Positions 8,404 through 15,248 of a stretch of 18,970 nucleotides of DNA are shown here, one piece after another. The DNA comes from Desulfobacteraceae bacterium (lineage in GTDB: Bacteria > Desulfobacterota > Desulfobacteria > Desulfobacterales > Desulfobacteraceae), in assembly GCA_022712835.1 (NCBI GenBank), contig JAFLJU010000111.1:1-18970 (forward strand). The letters run 5' to 3'. A model generated the notes under the pieces. The model was not told the origin of the DNA and did not search any database. It worked only from the letters and a program-made list of their open reading frames with translations. The translations under genes were made by a program, and so were the position numbers. Position 1 is the stretch's first letter; each line of letters begins with the position of its first letter.

Positions 8404-9054
8404 TTATAAAATAAGTCCCAGAATGAAATCGGTTTGAATGGAGATATATTCGTCAATGGTGAATTCTTTTTTCAAGTGCCAGTGTCGAAAGGCCCACATC
8501 TGGCCCAGAACAGAAATATTGTGCCCCACAAGGTTGAGGGTTTTTCCGTCTAATTTTGGAAAATTATTCTTACCCGACAGCTGTCCTAAAATCACAATAA
8601 AAATATCGGTGATGTTCAATTCATTGACCAGCACCTGCTCTTTCCATTTCTGGGGCAGAAACTGGGTGACCTGGTACATCATCAAAATGTGGTCCGCCAT
8701 TTTATCGCAAACATAAAAATATTGCCGGATCACCTCGGCCAACTGCTCTCGTTCCTTTGCACTATTGGACAATGCATCTTCCACCGCATTCTGGACCTCC
8801 TCGTGGATGGCTTTACAAACCAGATACAGCAGGTCTTCCTTGGAGCTGACATATTCATACAAAGATCCGATGGAAAAATTAGCGGCCTTGGCAATCATCC
8901 GGGTGGTGGTCTTATGGTATCCGTGTTCGATAAAAAGGGTGACCGTTGAATCGATAATGTGTCGCCGCCGCTCCCGGACAAGTTCCGGATTTTTTATCTG
9001 GGTGGGAACCTCTTCACCCACCACTGGAATTGATTTTATATTGCTTTTTACCAA
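8404..9054 (-). CDS. TetR-family transcriptional regulator
   Basis: This 216-residue protein has a standard TetR N-terminal DNA-binding domain. RRRHIIDSTVTLFIEHGYHKTTTRMIAKAANFS begins at about 30 in two helices and leads to the helix-turn-helix at roughly 49-68, ending in IGSLYEYVSSKEDLL. The C-terminal part (about 85-215) is all-helical, as expected for ligand binding and dimerisation. The start is TTG at 9054, seven bases after GGAG. The nearer-looking ATG at 9059 is only two bases from that site and reads three codons to a stop. It lies 108 bp upstream of icmF on the same strand and probably controls the icmF-thiolase-hbd cluster, perhaps sensing an acyl-CoA. The ligand cannot be read from sequence. 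Palindromes lie on both sides of it. Confidence 0.9.
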   Translation of the reverse strand: MVKSNIKSIPVVGEEVPTQIKNPELVRERRRHIIDSTVTLFIEHGYHKTTTRMIAKAANFSIGSLYEYVSSKEDLLYLVCKAIHEEVQNAVEDALSNSAKEREQLAEVIRQYFYVCDKMADHILMMYQVTQFLPQKWKEQVLVNELNITDIFIVILGQLSGKNNFPKLDGKTLNLVGHNISVLGQMWAFRHWHLKKEFTIDEYISIQTDFILGLIL

Positions 9055-9105
9055 AACATAACTCCTTTACGCCAGTTTGCCAATTCTCCTGACGCCCATC
9101 CTTCT

Positions 9106-9123
9106 TGAACGAGCGCTCAGTCA
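9106..9123. promoter_or_regulatory. Palindromic candidate operator upstream of tetR
   Basis: TGAACGAGCGCTCAGTCA is an 18-bp palindrome with 7 of 9 base pairs matching: TGA..GAGC / GCTC..TCA. It lies about 50 bp before the tetR start and just downstream, in the direction of transcription, of a minus-strand TATAAA (complement of 9138-9143). Bound repressor there would block tetR transcription. Autoregulation by the TetR protein is the obvious reading but is inferred. Confidence 0.45.
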
Positions 9124-9145
9124 TATATTTTTTCGCATTTATACA

Positions 9146-9171
9146 ATGGGTTGTCAAGGACAATAACCCAT
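9146..9171. repeat. 7-bp inverted repeat in the tetR upstream region
   Basis: ATGGGTT (9146-9152) and AACCCAT (9165-9171) form a perfect inverted repeat around 12 bases that themselves contain GTC/GAC. It lies directly upstream of the minus-strand TATAAA and overlaps a minus-strand TTGACA. It may be a second regulator site in the tetR promoter or a short hairpin. Confidence 0.35.
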
Positions 9172-9418
9172 CTTCTGCCATTACCAAATACAGAACAAAA
9201 TTTCGACAGGCCAAGGGTTCCTCTAAAATCAAAAACGGCATAAAGCCTGTCCGTTGTTGAGCAGTAACAACACAAGATAATGCAAGGCACCGTTGCACAA
9301 ATCCCTTGGCAAATCGATATCGCCTTAATGGATATTAAAAAATTATGTAACCAGCAGACCACGACTGTCTTTCATTTGATAATCACTTTATTTTTTCACA
9401 ATCTAAGGGATTTCCTGA
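9172..9418. other. Noncoding stretch between the two regulator genes
   Basis: No convincing gene is seen here on either strand; short open frames exist, but none resembles a known protein or has a good ribosome-binding site. GGCACCGTTGCACAAATC at 9286-9303 looks like a terminal inverted repeat of some IS5/IS903-like insertion sequences (general form GGC..TGTTG.A.AAATC). No matching opposite end or transposase piece was found, so it may be coincidence or a solo relic. Confidence 0.3.
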
Positions 9419-9447
9419 TTGTCATGCCTTTGTGTATATACTATAAC
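9419..9447 (+). promoter_or_regulatory. Sigma70-type promoter for the WYL regulator gene
   Basis: TTGTCA (9419-9424) and TATAAC (9442-9447) are separated by exactly 17 bp. This gives a start of transcription near 9454, a short leader of about 20 bases, then AAGGAG (9463-9468) and the ATG at 9475. It is the best-formed promoter in the window. Confidence 0.65.
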
Positions 9448-9474
9448 CGCACAGACGATATAAGGAGAATAAAA

Positions 9475-10464
9475 ATGAGAGGCAAAAATCTGGTCCAACT
9501 CATCCACACCCTCACCCTTTTATCCAACTCCCGAGGCGCGACGAAAAAAGAAATGGCCTCAAAACTGAATATTTCTATCCGCTCTGTTTCCAGAAGCATC
9601 CGGGCCATCGAAGCGCTTGGCGTCCCTATTTATGACGAGACTTCTCCCTTTGAGCGAGAGAAACGCTGGCACATTGAGCCCACCTATATTGTACGAATGC
9701 CCAATATGGACCTTCCCAAGATAAGCTTAACAATTCCTGAAATCATCTCCCTATGCATGCTTACTGGGGAATCCGCTCTGTTCAAGGAAACAAAAATCCA
9801 TACCCAAATCACCACGGCCCTTGCCAAGCTCATGCATTTTGTCCCCCAGAAAACACAAAAAGAGCTTTCCGGCCTAAAACAAATCTTTATTTCAAAAACC
9901 ATAGGCTCCAAAACCTATACCGGCCAGGAAAAAACCATTGGAACACTCACGGAATCCATTCTTAATAGGACTTCCTGTCTTATCCGTTACCATGCCTTTT
10001 ACAAAGATGAGCTTGAAGATGTAGAAATCGGCCCCCTCCACTTTTATGAAAATTCTGGTGGCCTTTATCTCTTTGGATTAAAAATGGAAACCAAAGATAT
10101 CCGAACCTATGCTGTGGAACGGATAAAAAAGATCCGACCCCTCAAAGGCAATGTGGACTATCCTAAAAATTTTAACCCGGAACAGATCCTTAACTCAGCC
10201 TTCAACCTCACCCACGGCGATCCCGTCAGCATAAAAATTTGCTTCACCAGGAACGAAGCCCCCTATATAAAGGAAAAATCCTGGTCTCCTGACCAGCAGA
10301 TCCAGGAACATCCAGACCGCTCCATAACCCTTACCATGACCACCTCGGGCCGCCGGGATGTCAAACGCTGGGTTATGTCCTTCGGCAAAGAGGCAACTCT
10401 GTTGAAACCTGAAGATTTGCGGCAGGAGATTGAGGATGAATTAAAATTTATGATAGAAAAATAA
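9475..10464 (+). CDS. WYL-domain transcriptional regulator beside the cas operon
   Basis: From ATG 9475, six bases after AAGGAG, the protein has 329 residues. An N-terminal winged helix-turn-helix (about 5-65, with KKEMASKLNISIRSVSRSI) resembles DeoR/HTH_11. A WYL domain (about 155-225) shows GGLYLFGLK and RTYAVERIKKI. A WCX-type C-terminal extension (about 248-328) follows. An in-frame upstream ATG (9280) would add 65 residues unlike the family and crosses the promoter, so I reject it. WYL proteins bind nucleic-acid or nucleotide ligands. Several regulate CRISPR loci, such as the Sll7009 repressor in Synechocystis. It precedes cas3 by 107 bp on the same strand, so control of the cas operon is likely. 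Direction (repressor or activator) is unknown. Confidence 0.9.
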   Translation: MRGKNLVQLIHTLTLLSNSRGATKKEMASKLNISIRSVSRSIRAIEALGVPIYDETSPFEREKRWHIEPTYIVRMPNMDLPKISLTIPEIISLCMLTGESALFKETKIHTQITTALAKLMHFVPQKTQKELSGLKQIFISKTIGSKTYTGQEKTIGTLTESILNRTSCLIRYHAFYKDELEDVEIGPLHFYENSGGLYLFGLKMETKDIRTYAVERIKKIRPLKGNVDYPKNFNPEQILNSAFNLTHGDPVSIKICFTRNEAPYIKEKSWSPDQQIQEHPDRSITLTMTTSGRRDVKRWVMSFGKEATLLKPEDLRQEIEDELKFMIEK

Positions 10465-10477
10465 AAACTATTTTCGT

Positions 10478-10509
10478 AAATAAAATATCAAAATTCGAAT
10501 ATTTTATTT
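10478..10509. promoter_or_regulatory. Perfect 11-bp inverted repeat between the WYL gene and cas3
   Basis: AAATAAAATAT (10478-10488) and ATATTTTATTT (10499-10509) are exact inverted copies around ten bases, with half-site centres 21 bp apart, about two helical turns. It lies 14 bp after the WYL stop and about 60 bp before the cas3 ATG. It could be the WYL protein's operator on the cas promoter. Being AT-only and followed by TTTATA, it could instead be a weak terminator of the WYL gene. A TATAGT at about 10542-10547 could be a cas -10 box, but no good -35 is seen. Confidence 0.5.
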
Positions 10510-10571
10510 TTATAGGACCATTTTTGTCCCAGATCGGAACTATAGTTGAGAAAATTCATGGAGACTTTCAT

Positions 10572-12758
10572 ATGTCAAAAAAACTATATGCCCACAGCAA
10601 GGACGATCAGCCCAGAGAAGACTGGCAAAAGCTTGACGTGCATCTTAAAAATGTTGCCCAAACAGCATCCGTTTTTTCAAAGGATTTCTGCTCTTCAGAT
10701 TGGGCCTGGAATGCAGGCCGCCTTCACGATCTTGGCAAAACCGCAGATGAATTCCAGGCGTACCTTCTTAGGGAAAATGGACTTGATGATAAAGAGTACG
10801 ATGGAATCGGAGCTGGCAGAATCAATCATTCCAGTGCCGGGGCAGCCTTTGCAATGGAGGTATTCGGCCCACAAATTGGATTGACTTATGCGTATCTTGT
10901 ATCCGGTCACCATGCAGGCTTGCCTGATTACTATTCTTCAGAAACAGGACGGGCAGCCCTTCCATTCAGGCTTGACGAAGGTGAAAAAAATCTTTCGAAT
11001 ATTCGGAAAGAAGCAGAATCAATCGGTAAAAAGCTACGCAGGGAGGTCCAATTACCACCCTATGTTAAGCCTGATCATTTTCATCTATGGATGAGAATGC
11101 TATTTTCCTGCATAGTGGATGCCGACTTCCTTGATACGGAAGAATTTATCGCACCAGACAAAACCCATACCAGAGGCCGGTATCCTGATCTATCCCATCT
11201 GAAAACAAAATTTGATGCCCACATGGAGCGATTGACTTCAAACGCCCCGGATACCCAGGTAAACCATAAGCGGAAAAATATTTTATCATCATGCCGCAAA
11301 GCCGCAAGCAAACCCCAAGGCCTTTTCTCACTCAGTGTCCCCACTGGGGGTGGAAAAACCCTTTCCGGAATGGCCTTTGCCCTGGACCATGCTGTCCTGC
11401 ACAAAAAAAACAGAATCATCTACATTATCCCCTATACCAGTATCATTGAACAAACCGCCAAAATTCTTTCGGACATTTTCGGGGCCAGCAACATTGTCGA
11501 ACACCACAGCAACCTGGATCCTGAAAAAGAAACCCAGCGTTCCCGCCTGGCCTCGGAGAACTGGGATGCCCCTGTCATTATCACCACCAATGTTCAGTTC
11601 TTTGAATCCCTATACGCTGCAAAACCCGGGCGGTGCAGAAAGCTGCACAATATTGTCAACAGCGTTGTCATTCTGGATGAAGCCCAGCTTCTGCCCCCAG
11701 GGCTTCTTGATCCCTGCGTCAATGTCATCAACCATCTGACCCGGGACTATAAAGTCACCATGGTCTTATCAACGGCAACACAGCCTGCCCTGCCAGGGCT
11801 TGACCCGCCCTGCAAAATCATTTCAAATCCATCCGGACTGTATGAACAGCTTAAACGGACAGAAACCATTTTCCCAGAAGATATGGAAACCCCGTCCACC
11901 TGGAAAGACATTGCCGGAGACCTAAGCTGCCATGAACAGGTGCTCTGTGTGGTCAATACCCGCAAAGACTGCTTTGATCTTTTTCAACTCATGCCCAGGG
12001 GAACCATCCATCTTTCCGCCCTCATGTGCGGGGAACATAGGTCCAAAGTCATAGAAAAAATCAAAAACGCCCTCCAAAAAAGTCTTCCCATCCGGGTCAT
12101 CTCCACCCAATTAGTGGAAGCAGGTGTGGATATTGACTTTCCAATTGTATACAGGGCCCTTGCCGGGCTGGATTCCGTGGCCCAAGCTGGCGGACGGTGT
12201 AATAGGGAGGGGACTCTCAACAAGGTTGGAAAATTAGGCAGAGTCGTTGTATTTATCCCCCCCAAACACTCACCCGCCGGATTGCTGCGCAAGGGAGAAG
12301 ATACAACCAGAGAATTAATACATACGGGTAAAATCAATCTCAATCACCCTGACATCTTTGACCGGTACTTTTCCCTTTTTTACGGTAAAGTCAACGATAC
12401 GGGCCACCAGTTTAAAGACTGGCTGATCAAGGATGCCCCGGATCTCCATGTTCAGTTCAGGACGGCAGCAAAAGCCTTTAACCTGATTGAACAAACGTCC
12501 CGCCCCCTTTTTGTCACCTATGGGAACAGTGGGAAACTTCTGGAGGGACTGCGCCAGATAGGTCCCACACGGGAGAATATGCGCAAACTTCAAAGATATG
12601 CAGTCAATGTATCCAAAACAGATTTTGAAAAAATAAAACACCAGGGACTTGTGGATGAGGTGTGGCCCGAATTCTGGGCCTGGATCGGTCCCTACAACAA
12701 TACCCATGGACTGGATATTTTCGGACAAGGCTGGGCACCAGAGGATTTAATATCCTAA
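10572..12758 (+). CDS. cas3: Cas3 nuclease-helicase, type I-C
   Basis: This 728-residue protein is recruited by target-bound Cascade and unwinds and degrades the non-target strand. The HD nuclease domain (about 1-220) shows His24, the HD pair His52-Asp53 (LHDLGK), His86 (NHSSAG), SGHHAG (111-116) and Asp184. The SF2 helicase has Walker A PTGGGKT (257-263), DEAQ (369-372), motif III STATQP (400-405), LVEAGVDIDFP (514-524) and QAGGRCNREG (538-547). The C-terminal tail ends with THGLDIFGQGW, as in I-C Cas3. ATG 10572 is chosen because GGAGA lies seven bases upstream. An in-frame TTG at 10524 would add 16 residues without such a site. Both enzymatic halves are intact, so interference is probably active. 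First gene of the effector operon. Confidence 0.97.
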   Translation: MSKKLYAHSKDDQPREDWQKLDVHLKNVAQTASVFSKDFCSSDWAWNAGRLHDLGKTADEFQAYLLRENGLDDKEYDGIGAGRINHSSAGAAFAMEVFGPQIGLTYAYLVSGHHAGLPDYYSSETGRAALPFRLDEGEKNLSNIRKEAESIGKKLRREVQLPPYVKPDHFHLWMRMLFSCIVDADFLDTEEFIAPDKTHTRGRYPDLSHLKTKFDAHMERLTSNAPDTQVNHKRKNILSSCRKAASKPQGLFSLSVPTGGGKTLSGMAFALDHAVLHKKNRIIYIIPYTSIIEQTAKILSDIFGASNIVEHHSNLDPEKETQRSRLASENWDAPVIITTNVQFFESLYAAKPGRCRKLHNIVNSVVILDEAQLLPPGLLDPCVNVINHLTRDYKVTMVLSTATQPALPGLDPPCKIISNPSGLYEQLKRTETIFPEDMETPSTWKDIAGDLSCHEQVLCVVNTRKDCFDLFQLMPRGTIHLSALMCGEHRSKVIEKIKNALQKSLPIRVISTQLVEAGVDIDFPIVYRALAGLDSVAQAGGRCNREGTLNKVGKLGRVVVFIPPKHSPAGLLRKGEDTTRELIHTGKINLNHPDIFDRYFSLFYGKVNDTGHQFKDWLIKDAPDLHVQFRTAAKAFNLIEQTSRPLFVTYGNSGKLLEGLRQIGPTRENMRKLQRYAVNVSKTDFEKIKHQGLVDEVWPEFWAWIGPYNNTHGLDIFGQGWAPEDLIS

Positions 12759-12783
12759 CATAATATAATAGAAGAGGTGAACC

Positions 12784-13485
12784 ATGAAAGGTTTTTGCCT
12801 GGAAGTCAGCGGGCCCTATGCCTGCTTTACCCGGCCGGAGATGAAGGTGGAACGCGTCAGCTATGATGTGATTACCCCGTCTGCGGCCAGGGCGATTTTT
12901 GATGCTATTTTATGGAAGCCTGCCATTTTCTGGCAGGTAAAACGAATCGAGGTACTCTCCCCCATCAAATGGATATCTGTCCGGCGCAACGAAGTGGGGG
13001 CTGTGGCCTCACCCCGGAAAAAACAGATATTCATTGAAGACAACAGACAGCAGAGAGCCGGTCTTTTACTCAGGGATGTGAAATATCGATTATTTGCCGA
13101 ATTTGAATTCATCCCGCCGGAAAAACGGGCAGTTGGTTTCAATCCCCTGCCTGAATACCTAAGTGACAAGGCAGAACAGGCCATGATCCATAAAGATGAA
13201 ACCCCTGCCAAGTATGCCGCCATGTTTAAACGGCGGGCCCAAAAAGGCCAATGCTTTAACCAGCCGTATCTGGGCTGCCGGGAATTTTCAGCCCGGTTCC
13301 GCCTGGTGGATCCTATTGCAGAACCGGCTATCCCGGTTGAAGAAAACCGGGATCTTGGCTGGATGCTTTATGACATGGATTTTTCAGATCCCCAAAATAT
13401 CAATCCCCTGTTTTTTAGGCCCCAAATGAAAAACGGGGTCATTGCGGTTCCGGATAGAAAGGATTCAGAGGAGGTGCTGGGATGA
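12784..13485 (+). CDS. cas5c: Cas5c (Cas5d), pre-crRNA endoribonuclease of type I-C
   Basis: The 233-residue RAMP protein cuts the precursor CRISPR RNA at the repeat-stem base and stays on the crRNA 5' handle in Cascade; type I-C has no Cas6. The N-terminus SGPYACFTRPEMKVERVSYD and TPSAARAIFDAILWKPAIFW are strong Cas5c signatures, as is KGQCFNQPYLGCREF (154-168). From memory, Bacillus halodurans Cas5d uses Tyr46, Lys116 and His117; the aligned residues here look like Leu43, Lys143 and Tyr144, so only the lysine seems kept. Other I-C Cas5 proteins also vary there. GAGGTG lies just before the ATG, 25 bp after cas3. Its stop overlaps the cas8c start by 4 bases (ATGA), suggesting coupled translation. 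Confidence 0.96.
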   Translation: MKGFCLEVSGPYACFTRPEMKVERVSYDVITPSAARAIFDAILWKPAIFWQVKRIEVLSPIKWISVRRNEVGAVASPRKKQIFIEDNRQQRAGLLLRDVKYRLFAEFEFIPPEKRAVGFNPLPEYLSDKAEQAMIHKDETPAKYAAMFKRRAQKGQCFNQPYLGCREFSARFRLVDPIAEPAIPVEENRDLGWMLYDMDFSDPQNINPLFFRPQMKNGVIAVPDRKDSEEVLG

Positions 13486-15218
13486 TACTTCAGGCACTTA
13501 AGGAATATTATGACCGGAAATCATCGGAACCGGAATCAAAAATGGCACCAACCGGGTTTGAGTATAAGGAAATTCCTTATGTCATCAGTTTAAAACCTGA
13601 CGGGACACCAATCAATATCAATTCGACCTATGAAGGTCAGGGCAAAAATAAAAGGGCTAAAAAGTTTTTGATCCCCCAGGCAGTAAAAAGGGCAAGCGGT
13701 GTTGCGGCAAATCTGCTTTGGGACAATCCGGAATATGCCCTGGGAATTCTTTTAAGGGGCACACCAGAGCGGGTAGCAAAACAGCATGAGGCATTCAAGG
13801 ATAAAATCCAGGCCTTAGAAAATACCGAAGAACAGGGTCTTTTTGCTGTTAGCCAATTTCTGATTAAAGAAGACAAAACTGAAATTCTTTCTGGATTTGG
13901 TCAGGCATGGCAGGAACTTATCGACGATAAAAAAGCCAATGTGACATTTCAGCTTGTCGGAGATTCCTGCATTATTTCGGAACGGCCAAAAGTAAAATCT
14001 ATCATTTCCCGGGCAGCAGATTCAGGCAGCCATAATGACGGGAACATCTGCCTTGTGACAGGAGAACACTGCACATCGGAAAGACTTCATCCCGCCATAA
14101 AAGGGGTGTACGGTGCCCAAACCGCCGGTGCAAACATTGTCTCGTTCAACCTTGAGGCATTTAAATCCTTTGGCAAAGACCAGGGGAAAAACGCGCCAAT
14201 GAGTAAAAATTCGGTTTTTGCCTATACCACGGCCCTAAACTATCTACTGTCCAGGGATTCCGGGCAACGAATGCAGGTTGGAGATGCCTCCACAGTATTC
14301 TGGGCTGAAAAAATATGTGACCTTGAACAGCAACTGCCAAATTTCTTTGGAGAGCCGCCCAAAGATGATCCGGACCAAGGAGTAAGAGCTGTGGAAAGTC
14401 TTTTCCGGTCGGTTGAAAACGGCGCGTATTTAGAAGATGACAACAAAGAAAACAGATTTTATGTACTGGGCCTGTCCCCCAATGCCGCCCGCATTGCCGT
14501 CCGTTTCTGGGTGGCGGATACGGTCTCCAATGTGGCAGAAAAAATAAAGCTACATTTTGAGGATATTCGCATTATCCACGGACCAAAGGACAGGAATACA
14601 CTTTCCCTGTTCCGGCTCCTGGTGTCAACGGCAGTCCTTGGAAAATCAGAAAACATCCCCCCCAACCTTGCAGGTGAAACCATGAGGGCAATTCTCCAGG
14701 GATTGCCTTATCCACAAACCCTATTATTAGCAGCCATCCGCCGCATCCGAGCGGAACAGGCTATCACCTATGCCCGGGCATCCCTGATCAAAGCCTGGAT
14801 AAACCGATCAACCCGATTTAAACATCCCCACATAAAGGAGGAACTTCACATGAGCCTGGATGAAAACAATACCAACATCGGCTACAGACTTGGAAGGCTA
14901 TTTGCCACCCTTGAAAAAATTCAGCAGGAAGCCAACCCCGGAATCAACGCCACCATCCGAGACCGTTTCTATGGTGCCGCCTCAGGCACCCCCCGCACGG
15001 TTTTTGGAAACCTGATGAGATTAAAAAATCATCACCTGTCAAAATTAGACAACAAAGGACGCAAAATAAATTTTGAAAATATATTAAGCCAAATCATCAA
15101 CGACATCCCTGCAGATGTTGCTTTCCCGGCCCATTTGAATATGGAAGACCAAGGCCGGTTTGCAATTGGGTATTACCATCAGATGCAAAATTTCTTTACA
15201 AAAAAGACAGAAAAATAA
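13482..15218 (+). CDS. cas8c: Cas8c (Csd1), large subunit of type I-C Cascade
   Basis: This 578-residue protein is the large subunit that recognises the PAM (TTC in studied I-C systems) and opens the target duplex. Typical Csd1 segments are seen: LLWDNPEYALG (about 79-89), then ICLVTGEHCTSERLHPAIKG (about 188-207) and GAQTAGANIVSFN just after it. A helical C-terminus follows from ~450. The start is the ATG at 13482, overlapping the cas5c stop by 4 bases; GAGG lies upstream within cas5c. The C-terminal 122 residues can also be made on their own as Cas11c from an internal start at 14850. cas7c follows after 30 bp. No frameshift or internal stop. Confidence 0.96.
   Translation: MILQALKEYYDRKSSEPESKMAPTGFEYKEIPYVISLKPDGTPININSTYEGQGKNKRAKKFLIPQAVKRASGVAANLLWDNPEYALGILLRGTPERVAKQHEAFKDKIQALENTEEQGLFAVSQFLIKEDKTEILSGFGQAWQELIDDKKANVTFQLVGDSCIISERPKVKSIISRAADSGSHNDGNICLVTGEHCTSERLHPAIKGVYGAQTAGANIVSFNLEAFKSFGKDQGKNAPMSKNSVFAYTTALNYLLSRDSGQRMQVGDASTVFWAEKICDLEQQLPNFFGEPPKDDPDQGVRAVESLFRSVENGAYLEDDNKENRFYVLGLSPNAARIAVRFWVADTVSNVAEKIKLHFEDIRIIHGPKDRNTLSLFRLLVSTAVLGKSENIPPNLAGETMRAILQGLPYPQTLLLAAIRRIRAEQAITYARASLIKAWINRSTRFKHPHIKEELHMSLDENNTNIGYRLGRLFATLEKIQQEANPGINATIRDRFYGAASGTPRTVFGNLMRLKNHHLSKLDNKGRKINFENILSQIINDIPADVAFPAHLNMEDQGRFAIGYYHQMQNFFTKKTEK
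14850..15218 (+). CDS. cas11c: Cas11c, small subunit translated from inside cas8c
   Basis: An in-frame ATG at 14850 (codon 457 of cas8c) is preceded by AAAGGAGG (14834-14841) with an eight-base spacer, the strongest ribosome-binding site in the operon. The product would be 122 residues beginning MSLDENNTNIGYRLGRLF and ending at the shared stop. It is predicted mostly helical, as for Cas11 proteins that bridge the Cascade belly and steady the target strand. Independent translation of Cas11 from within cas8 is established for type I-C, I-B and I-D systems. Here the site, spacing and product boundaries are seen directly; actual synthesis is inferred. Confidence 0.85.
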   Translation: MSLDENNTNIGYRLGRLFATLEKIQQEANPGINATIRDRFYGAASGTPRTVFGNLMRLKNHHLSKLDNKGRKINFENILSQIINDIPADVAFPAHLNMEDQGRFAIGYYHQMQNFFTKKTEK

Positions 15219-15248
15219 AACACCCAATAATACAAGGAGAATATAAAA

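Noticed and set aside
9014..9362. Minus-strand open frames in the regulator gap
   Set aside because: They lack ribosome-binding sites, overlap the tetR promoter or each other, and show no known family features.
9280..9474. In-frame 65-residue N-terminal extension of the WYL regulator
   Set aside because: It crosses a good promoter (9419-9447), has no ribosome-binding site at 9280, and its residues do not resemble the family; ATG 9475 has AAGGAG at ideal spacing.
10524..10571. TTG start adding 16 residues to Cas3
   Set aside because: No Shine-Dalgarno before it, while ATG 10572 has GGAGA seven bases upstream and gives a normal Cas3 N-terminus.
10465..10571. Firm sigma70 promoter for cas3
   Set aside because: TATAGT is present near 10542, but no -35 hexamer at 16-18 bp matches well, so I do not list it as a promoter.
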